DNA of 64,000 bases from Planktothricoides raciborskii GIHE-MW2. Its GTDB lineage: Bacteria > Cyanobacteriota > Cyanobacteriia > Cyanobacteriales > Laspinemataceae. Where the stretch lies: assembly GCF_040564635.1 (NCBI RefSeq), contig NZ_CP159837.1:2421001-2485000 (forward strand), read 5' to 3'. The notes beneath the pieces are model-generated. The model did no database searches. It was not told the DNA's origin and worked only from the letters and a program-made list of their open reading frames with translations. Positions within the stretch are counted from its first letter, which is position 1. Every line of letters starts with the position of its first letter. This document shows positions 24,654 through 33,496 of this stretch, piece by piece. The translations under genes and the position numbers were made by a program.

Positions 24654-26060
24654 TCAAGGAAGTGGATTAAAATAATAATCCAATCCCCTCGATCGCCTTC
24701 CTGCTTCAACCTTAACCAATTGTAAGTTGTGATTGCGATCGCCAGAATTAGACGAAAAACGAATATCTCCGCCGCCCCCCTTAGCCGAAAAACCCGGTTC
24801 TGATAGTGTCCTTTGAACTCCCCGGCGGCTAGAATCTCCAGAAATACCAGCAATCAAGGCTTTAGTGGCATCATAAGCCATAGTAGTGCGCCAGTTAATA
24901 TCACCCCCCCATAACTGAGTCGCCGCACCGGCAAACTCCGAATTAGTGTGGCTAAGAATATGCCAGGGAATAGCCACCACCATCCCTTCACTATCGCTTC
25001 CCACCTCTAGAACTTCAGGTTCGTAGAGACTATCTCCCCCCAACACAGGCAACTTTCTCTCATTAACACGCACCACCTGTAAAGCCCGAGGAACAGTTTC
25101 CGTATCAGCCAATAATACGATCGCCTCTGCTCCCCGTTGTATAGCTGATTCTACCGCATCAAAGCTATTAAAATTCTCCTCAGCCAGATTAATCTCCGTC
25201 ACCACAGCGCCGCCATACCCATATAAAGCCGTAGTAAACTCATCTTTGAGAGAACGACTATAACTACTATTCTTGTTATAAAAAATAGCCGCCTGCTTCA
25301 GACCCAGGTACTCTACCATATATTTTGTCAGGGCATTAGCCGTAAAGCGATCGCTAGGAACAGTCCGAAAAATGAAATCCCCCGCCTTAGATAACTCTAT
25401 CGACGTACTGGTGGGAGAAATCGCCACCAACTGACCCTGTTCATAAACCTGGGATGCGGCCAAAGTCACATCACTAGAATAATGCCCCACCACCCCCAAA
25501 ACCTGGTCATCAGCCACTAGAGACTGAGCCACTTGTTGAGCCACACTAGGGTTGTTAGCATCATCAGCAATCACCACCCGCAGGTTAACCCCGTTAATAC
25601 CCCCCGCTTGGTTAATTTCATTTTGAGCCTGAGCCACTCCCCGCAGGATTTCCTGGGCTGTATTTTCCGCCGTACTGATAGGAACAGAAACGGCTATTGT
25701 ATAGGACTGTCCACCGCCAATGCGGGCATTATTGAGATAAATTAGGGCTTCTGGATCATTGCGATTTTGTTGTAGGGAGGCTTCCAACTTCGAAACCGCT
25801 CTGGGATAATTTTCCGCCGCGATCGCATCAATTCCCTCCTGTTTCGCCGGGGAAGTTGTGCTAGAAAACAATAACTGTTGCCCACCACTGATCTCCCTGA
25901 GTCGAGCGTCATCCCTAGCTGTTGGGGAACTGGGAGATGGTCTAATGTCTGCCGCTGTTTGTGATTGCCACTGGGTAAAGGCAAAATACCCAACTGCTAA
26001 TAATCCTCCCGTAAGCAGTAAGGTGACAATCAGAATGGCTGCTTTGTTCTTTTGAGACAT
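24654..26060 (-). CDS. Membrane-anchored periplasmic-binding protein (LivK type) with TPR-like segment
   Basis: About 468 residues from ATG 26060 (a start at 26099 would add 13). N-terminal anchor AAILIVTLLLTGGLLAVGYF, then a TPR-like segment (EGIDAIAAENYPRAVSKLEA, NDPEALIYLNNARI), then a type I periplasmic-binding domain: YTIAVSVPISTAENTAQEIL, VADDQVLGVVGHYSSDVTLA, QLVAISPTSTSIELSKAGDF, TMAYDATKALIAGI. The family binds amino acids or small ligands for ABC transport or sensing. No permease or ATPase genes are nearby, so it may be a stand-alone sensor. The DNA ttcttttgagacat is repeated around the two possible starts. Confidence 0.85.
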   Translation of the reverse strand: MSQKNKAAILIVTLLLTGGLLAVGYFAFTQWQSQTAADIRPSPSSPTARDDARLREISGGQQLLFSSTTSPAKQEGIDAIAAENYPRAVSKLEASLQQNRNDPEALIYLNNARIGGGQSYTIAVSVPISTAENTAQEILRGVAQAQNEINQAGGINGVNLRVVIADDANNPSVAQQVAQSLVADDQVLGVVGHYSSDVTLAASQVYEQGQLVAISPTSTSIELSKAGDFIFRTVPSDRFTANALTKYMVEYLGLKQAAIFYNKNSSYSRSLKDEFTTALYGYGGAVVTEINLAEENFNSFDAVESAIQRGAEAIVLLADTETVPRALQVVRVNERKLPVLGGDSLYEPEVLEVGSDSEGMVVAIPWHILSHTNSEFAGAATQLWGGDINWRTTMAYDATKALIAGISGDSSRRGVQRTLSEPGFSAKGGGGDIRFSSNSGDRNHNLQLVKVEAGRRSRGLDYYFNPLP

Positions 26061-26344
26061 ACTGTTTCGTTCTTTTGAGACATGATGAAGCTGATTCATT
26101 TAAGCTGAACATTCCCAAACAGATTGATTGACAATGCTTCGACTGTAACTATAGTAATATGACAAGGCGTTTCTTTAACCCACTGAGGTAGATCGGATTG
26201 CATTACCAGATTTCGCAATTTCAATTTGCCCGTGGTAGTTGATTGACGGTGTATAGCTATGGCTTGATTTCTACATCAGCAATACCTTTGCCACACCAAA
26301 AGCGGCTTTAGTCAATCCGTTGCACCAGAATTGTTAGACGGCTG

Positions 26345-27805
26345 TCAACCACCACAGCCACCACAACCACCGCAACCGCCACCACCACCGCCATCACCAC
26401 CGCCGCCACCACCGCCATCACCACCGCCGCCACCATCAATAATAAATAGTTTCTTTAAGTCAGCAAACATATCGTTTGGTAAAATTGCCATACCGAAAAG
26501 AGCAAATGCCAGGGGAAGGTGAGGATCTGTATGACTAACGACTGTTGAGCGCACGCGGGTACGGAGATCTTGTAGGACTCGATCACCATAACGACTGCGA
26601 TGTGCGGGAGTCAGCCAAAAGCCTAACCCAATGATAGCCACAACGATACACATCATCAACAAGTAACCAACTGGCTTCCCACGAGAGATCCCCACCAAAA
26701 TCTTGGTAATACCTAATCCTAATAGACAAGCTATTAAGAGTGCTGGGTAAGTTTGGGCTTTGGAGGATTGGTTTCGACTCACTAAAAGATCAAGCTGACG
26801 CAATTGATCCCGAATTACATCTATTGCTATTGCTTGAGTAAGCCCACTCCGAACTCTATCAATACGTCCGTCTGATGCAATAGCATTCGCAACTGCTTGC
26901 TCTACAGGGTGAGAAAGCTCTTCTACAGATCCCTTCAAAGTCAGGATTCGTCGTTCTTGCTGTGCAGTTACACGCCCCTTTTGGACGAGGCTAGCAATCG
27001 CAGTATCCACAACATGATTTTTACCTTTAGCAAGGTAGGCAGCTTCGTAAGCATCAAGAGATACAGTCCGTTTTACTAGATTGCCATCAGGTAAACGCAG
27101 ATAAGCTCGGAGGCAAGATGCTAGGAATACAGCAACAATTGATAGCTGGAAGTAGAAAGTCAAAAATTCCGAACCTGTAAAGTTTAATGGATTGGGAATA
27201 ATAGATATTCTTTGGCAGCCAGTGACGGCGGATGCCAAAGTCAATACAAGAGATAGGATTACGACTTGTCTAAGTTGCACTTTGGGTAGGCAACTCAAAG
27301 ATAGCTTTGGAACAACCCAGTTTTGATGGGTGTTCACCCGAATAAAGTGTAAATCTCGCCCAAATCGGTGTTTGGGGTCAGGCCAAATATCGGCTGGAGG
27401 GATCTGATCAAAAAACTGCTTGTAGCTTTCTAATGTCCTGCTATACCAGTCATCAAACTTCAACTGCTCGGATAAGCCTCCGCGAGTTGGATTATGATGC
27501 AATGGAGTTTGTAAAACTTTTGGACAAAACTCTTGCCAGTATGATCGCGTATAACTCAGATGTAAATGCCAAGCTTGATCAACCTGATCGGATGGCGTTA
27601 CCGGATGTTCTGCTACAACAGCTAGAAATGTAAATTTTTTGTATTCCTCAATCACTCTCTGAGTATAGATCAACGACCAGCCGTTATACCTTGCCAACCG
27701 TTTGCTGAAAGATAATTGAGTATCTGGTTGGTCGAACGAAAATGCCTCAATTCGTTTGTATAGAGCTATTTGTTGAGAGTTCATTTTCCTCAATTGTTTA
27801 TCCAT
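26345..27805 (-). CDS. TIGR04222-like membrane protein with Gly/Cys-rich tail
   Basis: About 486 residues from ATG 27805, preferred over 27835 because of GAGGTAGGG just upstream. Residues about 70-130 (VTPSDQVDQAWHLHLSYTRS, then LHHNPT) resemble the N-terminal part of glycine-rich-domain proteins. Membrane segments: LRQVVILSLVLTLASAVTG, FLTFYFQLSIVAVFLASCL, LLIACLLGLGITKILVGISR, YLLMMCIVVAIIGLGFWL. Between them lies AYLAKGKNHVVDTAIASLVQ, typical of TIGR04222-like proteins. The C-terminus is GGGGGDGG then repeated GGC. Function unknown. Confidence 0.75.
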   Translation of the reverse strand: MDKQLRKMNSQQIALYKRIEAFSFDQPDTQLSFSKRLARYNGWSLIYTQRVIEEYKKFTFLAVVAEHPVTPSDQVDQAWHLHLSYTRSYWQEFCPKVLQTPLHHNPTRGGLSEQLKFDDWYSRTLESYKQFFDQIPPADIWPDPKHRFGRDLHFIRVNTHQNWVVPKLSLSCLPKVQLRQVVILSLVLTLASAVTGCQRISIIPNPLNFTGSEFLTFYFQLSIVAVFLASCLRAYLRLPDGNLVKRTVSLDAYEAAYLAKGKNHVVDTAIASLVQKGRVTAQQERRILTLKGSVEELSHPVEQAVANAIASDGRIDRVRSGLTQAIAIDVIRDQLRQLDLLVSRNQSSKAQTYPALLIACLLGLGITKILVGISRGKPVGYLLMMCIVVAIIGLGFWLTPAHRSRYGDRVLQDLRTRVRSTVVSHTDPHLPLAFALFGMAILPNDMFADLKKLFIIDGGGGGDGGGGGGGDGGGGGGCGGCGGCGG

Positions 27806-28520
27806 AAACCCTACCTCTTGCCCGAAACGTAACACTGAAAAGCATTGCTACTTATCTTCCAATACATCGCGGGAATTGTCAATGAGTCAAAATACTGCTT
27901 TTGCTTTAGAAAACCGTTTAGTGCTGCATACTCAGGATATTATGAGTTGCTTTAATAATTAAAAAATGCGTTACTATTATAAGTGGTAAAATATATTTTT
28001 TAAAAAATTTATACTTATTTAAAATAAAATAACTTTTGGGTTGTTTATATATTATCTTTATTAATAGTATTATTAAAATCTTAGATAAATTTGTTAAATA
28101 ACTATTTTTGGCTACATAATTGTGTTTTTTGGTCTAAAAATGGTCGATAATGCTTGCAAAAAATCTGTGTAAATAACAGCAAATTGACGGTAAACAGGGG
28201 GTAAATAATCCCATGATTATTTAGATCACAACTCATATATGCTGCCAATAAACATCCCAAAAAAAAATTATAGGATCTATGTATGCCCAGCAAAATTAAC
28301 TATTTATTACATTACAATATTTTGATACAAAAAAACATATATTATCACATTTTTTTCTTAATAAAACTATTTTTGATCATGTGACATTCACAAATCGAGG
28401 AACTAATGCTAATTTTTTTCTAGACGTAATATTGTAACCATCTCGGAGACACCCCGTTGGATCGGGCTATGCCAGCCAAAGATATCTTTTCTAAGAAAAG
28501 TTTATCTATCATTTCTTTTT
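27806..28520. other. AT-rich intergenic region without recognised genes
   Basis: Very AT-rich (notably 27955-28090 and 28300-28380). No open frame with coding character, RNA gene or repeat family recognised. 28440-28500 contains a short inverted stretch (accatctcggagacacc ... gggctatgcc). Confidence 0.5.
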
Positions 28521-28655
28521 TTATGGCGATATAGGTTGGTGTCTAGTTTCAAGCACAAAATGCCTACTACAGTGCTTGCATTTAAAGTTTTGCTTCCCGC
28601 TGGAAGTGTAGCCATTTTTCACAACATTTTTAGAACCGCATCGGGGACAATTCAT
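28521..28655 (-). pseudogene. IS1-type transposase zinc-finger fragment
   Basis: 44 codons from ATG 28653-28655: MNCPRCGSKNVVKNGYTSSG, KQNFKCKHCSRHFV, then a stop. The C-x2-C ... C-x2-C pattern is the N-terminal zinc ribbon of IS1-like transposases (InsA part). The catalytic part is missing. Terminal repeats were not found. Confidence 0.65.
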
Positions 28656-28886
28656 AGAAGATCAAGTTATTATTTTACTAAATGATTATATCCAATTTTC
28701 CTGACTATGCACCACTACCGAAAACCGAAACAAAGCGGCTTAAACCCTTACTATTTCAAATTTACAAGGACTTTTCTGACGGATTTTGAGGGGTCTATAA
28801 TTTCAAAATGAGACCATAACTCGTAAAACGGGGTTTTATCCGTCGGTTTTCCGCCGCAAAATATGGTCACAACCAAACTGAAACCA

Positions 28887-29262
28887 CTAACCCATATTCG
28901 TACAACTCAAGCCACAACAGAACCTCCCCAGTTTCAAAGCGTAGCGAAATGATTTCGAGGGATTACCGTTCTTGAAAAGTAAGGAACTCACAATCACATT
29001 TGTATCGAAAACGTAACGTGCTCTGCCGATGCGACCGACTGCAACATTGAATATGGGTTCGCCACAAATAGGACATTTCCAGTTTAGGTACTGAGCGATT
29101 TCATAGTTCCGGGTTGTTTTTCTCCCAGTAGCTCTTACCGTATTTCTGGTGGCGTTTTTCCGAATATTCCTTGAGGTTTGGATCGTCTGGTGACGCATCC
29201 CCTTTGACCCTCTTGCTCCTTCTAACTAACTTTAGTCTGCCAGTTTAGGCTGCTTTCGGTGC
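28887..29262 (-). pseudogene. Group II intron maturase (HNH end) remnant joined to a PIN start
   Basis: On the minus strand, one frame reads DASPDDPNLKEYSEKRHQKY, GKSYWEKNNPEL and stops; after a frameshift it continues YEIAQYLNWKCPICGEPIFN, the zinc-ribbon/HNH end of cyanobacterial group II intron proteins. This runs on in frame to RYVFDTNVIVSSLLFKNGNP, the start of a COG1569-type PIN toxin, which ends soon after (LGRFCCGLS). The minus-strand sequence just upstream (GGTAACGAAACAGGCGGAGT, then gcaccgaaagcagcc) could be intron RNA. Two dead elements fused. Confidence 0.6.
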
Positions 29263-29591
29263 CTGCACTCCGCCTGTTTCGTTACCTACTTGGGCGTGGC
29301 TATACCATTGTTGGTACTTTCCGCGAGGGCGGGGGGTGTGACTCCCCCGGTAGGGCTGACCCTACTTACCAAAACGACCAGTTCAGGTCGCGCCTTTTTA
29401 CTTTTTACTTCAAGACCGCGATCGCCCCTGCCCCTCCCTATGAGTCATGACGTTGCCTTTTCATCGACACCGTTAGCATTCCTATACCACCAATTTAATG
29501 ACCAACGCCTCCTCAACCAATTCTGGTTCTGAGGATAAACCGTCTTGGCCGGAACGACTTTTGTACCGTCTTGTTCACACTCCCCAACCCT
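29263..29591. other. Intergenic: possible intron RNA remnant
   Basis: G+C-rich structured-looking sequence at 29270-29400 with several short inverted repeats (gggtcagccctacc, ggcgggggg). 29498-29590 could encode a short start MTNASSTNSGSEDKPSWPER, which runs into the acyltransferase 3' end and is probably a remnant. Confidence 0.4.
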
Positions 29592-30938
29592 TTAAATCAT
29601 CCGTTCCAAGGCCGTCTGTAAATCAGCGGTCAGATTAGCCACCGCCCCTCGGCGACTGGTTTGATAAACATCCCAACGTTCGGAAACCGAAATCGGTTCC
29701 CCTACAGTCATTTGAACTTTTTGTTTGCCCAGGTTGGGACGTTTGTTGATTTTTTGTCCTTTAATGCGATTCATGGTTGCCCAAACCAGTAAAGTGGTTT
29801 CGGCAAAGCGCTCAAATGAAGGGTTTTCTTTGACATAGCGACCTGTCACCGCCACAAAACTTTCCACTAAGCGCATATGCCACATCCGCAGATTCGCTTC
29901 TTCAGCGATGCGATCGGCAAGCGATCGCTCAATGGGACACAGACTCTCTACATCAGGAATGTCTTCCCGATAGATGCAATCCCACCCCGCTTGTTCCAGG
30001 CGACGGCATCGGTCAATTAAGCCCCCTTTGGGCTGGACATCAAAATATTTTTCTGCCACATTTAAGGCCACATCTAAAATGGCTTTCAGTCGTGTGGGCA
30101 ATTCGTCATTTTCACTGGTCGGTAAATCTTGATGATAGAAGCGTTGGTAAAAGTTTTCCATTAGCGAGAGTAATCGATTGCCCACGCGAATTAGACGAGG
30201 GTATAGGGTGGCGGCAGTTGGCGGTGAGGGCGGAGTCAAATCAGTAATGCCACAATCCGCTTCCATTTCCGTTAAGAGTTCTGCCACCGCTGACCAGTTG
30301 TCTTGGAGGTAGTGATATTTAATCCCCAGGGGCAGAATCCAGACTTGTTCATTGCGGTTGGCTTTGAGTAAGTCTTCTACACACCAAAATCCCATAAGAG
30401 CAATTCCCGGTTCTAGGGGACTGATAATTTCATTGTGACCGTTGGTGCCTCCTTCGGGAGAGGCGGCGATGGGAAATTCTCCATTGGCAAAGAGTTCTCT
30501 GGCAGTTTTTAATCCCTGTCGATCCAGTTTGCCCCGATGAATGGGAATGCCACCGAGTTGAGAAAACAGCCAGCCCACTTGAGATCCAGCCCACAAGGGA
30601 ATCCCTCGGTCATAGATAAAGTGGGAATGAATCGGGGCATTGAAGGAGATGTTTTGTTGTTTGGCGGCTTGGGGGACAAGGTGCCAGAGTAGTTCGGCGA
30701 TCGCAAATGGGTCATGGGTACTCGGATGCCGAAAGGCGATTAAAAAACGAATCTTACCTTGTTGAAATTGTTGATAAAGCTGTGCCAAAGTTTCTAGATT
30801 TTCCCCTTGGATATTCGCGATCGGGGTCTGAAATTTCCGCCATCCAGGCAATAAAGGTGTTACAACTTTGAAGACCGACAGATTGAACTTTGGGGCAATA
30901 AATTCTAGCGGCGGTTGAACTTGCTCGATGTTAGGCAT
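29592..30938 (-). CDS. 1-acylglycerol-3-phosphate acyltransferase-like protein
   Basis: About 448 residues from ATG 30938 (MPNIEQVQPPLEFIA). The acyltransferase block I is FRHPSTHD (H-x4-D) at about 80, block II-like GIPIHRGK at about 140, block III ASPEGGTNGH, and block IV with ILPLGIKY. The family moves acyl groups onto lysophosphatidate or related acceptors at the membrane. It is longer than the usual PlsC (about 240), with a helical C-terminal half (WDCIYREDIPDVESLCPIER, VAVTGRYVKENPSFERFAET) of unknown role found in cyanobacterial members. The terminal MTVGEPISVSERW resembles the end of related acyltransferases. Confidence 0.8.
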   Translation of the reverse strand: MPNIEQVQPPLEFIAPKFNLSVFKVVTPLLPGWRKFQTPIANIQGENLETLAQLYQQFQQGKIRFLIAFRHPSTHDPFAIAELLWHLVPQAAKQQNISFNAPIHSHFIYDRGIPLWAGSQVGWLFSQLGGIPIHRGKLDRQGLKTARELFANGEFPIAASPEGGTNGHNEIISPLEPGIALMGFWCVEDLLKANRNEQVWILPLGIKYHYLQDNWSAVAELLTEMEADCGITDLTPPSPPTAATLYPRLIRVGNRLLSLMENFYQRFYHQDLPTSENDELPTRLKAILDVALNVAEKYFDVQPKGGLIDRCRRLEQAGWDCIYREDIPDVESLCPIERSLADRIAEEANLRMWHMRLVESFVAVTGRYVKENPSFERFAETTLLVWATMNRIKGQKINKRPNLGKQKVQMTVGEPISVSERWDVYQTSRRGAVANLTADLQTALERMI

Positions 30939-30986
30939 GATATCATGTCCGGTTGAATAGTTATAAATAAATAGGCTACATCTCAA

Positions 30987-32240
30987 TCAAAGCAGAAATG
31001 AGAATTGTGGTAACTTTTTAATGGTAAGATATAGTTATTTTCATTTGCCAAAATTGAGCCAATGCTGGGGGTTGCACATTAGTGGGATGATTTGGCGGCA
31101 GGGGGCGGTGGGTTTGGCTTGGTGAGTCCCCCCGGTGGGTGCGATCGCGGTGCCCTTCCCCTCTTGGGGTTTTGGCGTAACCACCGCCTTTAGGAATTCC
31201 CCCTACAAGATCATCCCTAAGATCATCCCTTAATTTTGCTTTGCAACGCCGATTTGTTTATAGTCTGGGGAAAGTGACGATTCGCCGATTAGCGATTTTA
31301 TCAATTAATCAACAATTAGACTATTTGATTGATTGGTTGAGCAAAGGGGGCTTTACCATAACAGGAATATATCACCGAAATTTATCACCTAAATTTATCA
31401 CCTAAATTTATCACCCAATTGGTATCACCCAATTGGTATCACCCAATTGGTATCACCCAATTGAATATGATTGTTTGTTGACTCGGTGAGAGTTACCTGA
31501 CTTTTTCTGATAATCTGCTCACCCTGTCAGCCAAGATCGCAGATTTAAACTGACTTGAATTCCCAGCCAATGTTATCAGGCGATCGTTTTTGTAATTAAT
31601 TAATAATTCAGTAATGTTTTTTTACAAAAAAAATCTTGACAAGAGAAAATATTGTGATGTACACTACAGACTATCAAAAAGTTCTTGAAGAACCAAATAG
31701 CCTTGAAGCATTCTGAAATATAGATTTCCCACAAATAGGATTTATGCCAAATAGCATAAGCCCTGTCTGTCATAGGAATTCCTGAGTAGTTGCCCCAGAA
31801 ATAGACGGGGATAAATCCTCACAAAATAAGGTTCTGGTCAGCATAAAAATAGCAATTTGTTTGATTGCCACTGTAATCAAATTAAATCTAACAATTGGCC
31901 GAATGGCTACTCACCAGAAAATACTAAATAATTTGTCATAAATTTGTCAAATTGTCAACATTTGTCAACAAAATCAAAGGTAAAACTTAGCAAATTTGAT
32001 CGCGATCATCCCTGTAATGGTTAAGCCCTTGGTGAAGAAAAAATCAATGACAAAAGAGATGACAATAACGATGACAAAAGAGATGACAAAAGAAATGACA
32101 AAACATTAGGTTTCGCTCATCTCTATATGGTTAAAACCCTTAGAAATTAGTAGTTTTTTGCTTTACCCCCAAGGGAATTGAGCGGCTTTCCGGCAACAAA
32201 CAACTCAATATCAGTCAAAATAATTCAAAGGAGAACCAGA
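30987..32240. other. Long intergenic leader before the Rh gene
   Basis: 1.25 kb with no gene recognised. 31371-31462 is a 14-bp tandem array. 31636-31641 is TTGACA, a possible -35, but no clear -10 follows. 32041-32105 has repeated gatgacaaaaga words. Two similar segments, catccctgtaatggttaag (32008-) and catctctatatggttaaaa (32119-), could be regulatory. The length suggests a regulated 5' region for the gene at 32241. Confidence 0.5.
31371..31462. repeat. 14-bp tandem repeats
   Basis: aaatttatcaccta units change into ccaattggtatcac units (four copies), both with period 14 bp. Confidence 0.9.
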
Positions 32241-33413
32241 ATGAAGAATATAAAACGTATGGCAGTTTTATTCTTCTTGTCGATCTTAGGAGTCCTCTTA
32301 GTTAATCAAGTCGGATATGCCGCTACCAATGACCTATCCGCCGTCCTTGAGGTACAAAAATATTATCGATCGCTGCATATTTTGATTATGGCGTTGGTCG
32401 GGTTTGGCTTTTTAATGAACTTCATTAAAACCTACGGACGATCTGCCGCTACCGCCACTTATTTATTAGTCAGTATTGGCATTCCCCTTTATATGTTTAT
32501 TAATGGGTTTGGCATATTTGGGGAAGCGCATACCCTAGAAATCGATAAGTTTATTTTTTCTGAATTTGCTACGGTGAGTCTGTTGATTTGTGCTGGGGCA
32601 GTGTTGGGGCGGTTAAAAATGCCACAATATTTATTATTGGGCTTACTATTTATCCCTCCCTATATGGTGAATGAATGGATCGTGTTAGGTGGGGGTTTGG
32701 GTCTAATTCCTCAAGGCAGTTTTGTGGATACGGGCGGTTCAATTGTGATCCATGCTTTCGGCGCATTTTTTGGCCTGGGTGTGTTGTTTACTATGACCAC
32801 CAAAAAAGAATTCGATCATGCCATGCCGGAAGATAATGTGAGTGAAATCTTCGCTTTGTTAGGCAGTATGGTGTTATGGGTTTTTTGGCCGAGTTTTTGT
32901 GCGGCTTTAGTCCCCGAAGCACAAATCCCAATGGTGGTTTTGAATGTGGTCATGGCCCTTTGTGGGGCAACTTTATCCACTTATATTGCCACCGTTTTGT
33001 TACGCCATAAAATCTCCGTGATTGATATTGCTAATGCTACTTTAGCTGGCGGTGTGGCGATCGGTTCGGTGTGCGATCATGCGACAAATCAAACTGCTTT
33101 GATGATTGGAATTTTCGCCGGTATTTTATCTGTAGTTGGCTTTGCCGTGATTCAACCGAAATTAGAAGAATTGTTGCAAAAGAAAGATACTTGTGGGGTG
33201 ATGTATTTACATGGTTTGCCCGGTTTATTTGGCGGATTGTCGGCCATGTTTGTGGTATCAGGCATGAATGTGATGGCGCAAATTATCGGGATTTTTGTTT
33301 CCTTGGCGATCGCCTTAATTGCGGGTTTTGTTTCTGGCAAGATTCTGGTGCTTTCCGGTCGTCGCATTGAACCCTATATCGATGAAGAAGAATTAATCGA
33401 AGCCGATTCTTAG
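32241..33413 (+). CDS. Rh-type ammonium/CO2 channel
   Basis: 390 residues from ATG 32241, preceded by AAAGGAG at a good distance; an in-frame ATG at 32178 is unlikely. Signal sequence ends near QVGYAA, then about eleven membrane segments. It looks like Rh rather than Amt: VGFGFLMNFIKTYG, FWPSFCAAL, NATLAGGVAIG, DTCGVMYLHGLPGLFGG. GGSIVIHAFGAFFGL and MYLHGLPG hold the two pore histidines. Rh proteins conduct ammonia and perhaps carbon dioxide through trimeric pores. No glnK-like gene adjoins it. A long leader and a strong terminator suggest a regulated single-gene unit. Confidence 0.9.
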   Translation: MKNIKRMAVLFFLSILGVLLVNQVGYAATNDLSAVLEVQKYYRSLHILIMALVGFGFLMNFIKTYGRSAATATYLLVSIGIPLYMFINGFGIFGEAHTLEIDKFIFSEFATVSLLICAGAVLGRLKMPQYLLLGLLFIPPYMVNEWIVLGGGLGLIPQGSFVDTGGSIVIHAFGAFFGLGVLFTMTTKKEFDHAMPEDNVSEIFALLGSMVLWVFWPSFCAALVPEAQIPMVVLNVVMALCGATLSTYIATVLLRHKISVIDIANATLAGGVAIGSVCDHATNQTALMIGIFAGILSVVGFAVIQPKLEELLQKKDTCGVMYLHGLPGLFGGLSAMFVVSGMNVMAQIIGIFVSLAIALIAGFVSGKILVLSGRRIEPYIDEEELIEADS

Positions 33414-33449
33414 ACTAAGATGAGAGGATGAAAAGAGTCTAGATTTACC

Positions 33450-33481
33450 GGGGCAAAGCATGATGCTTTGCCCCTTTTTTT
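33450..33481 (+). terminator. Rho-independent terminator after the Rh gene
   Basis: GGGGCAAAGCATGATGCTTTGCCCC followed by seven or eight T; a perfect stem of about 12 bp, 37 bp past the stop. Confidence 0.9.
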
Positions 33482-33496
33482 GATTTAACCAATTAT

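Noticed and set aside
29498-29628. Short plus-strand start MTNASSTNSGSEDKPSWPER
   Set aside because: It looks like a natural N-terminus but runs into the acyltransferase 3' end and stops; probably a remnant, too short to call.
31636-31665. Sigma-70-like promoter (TTGACA) in the Rh leader
   Set aside because: No good -10 at 16-18 bp, and it lies some 600 bp from the start codon; left as a possibility only.
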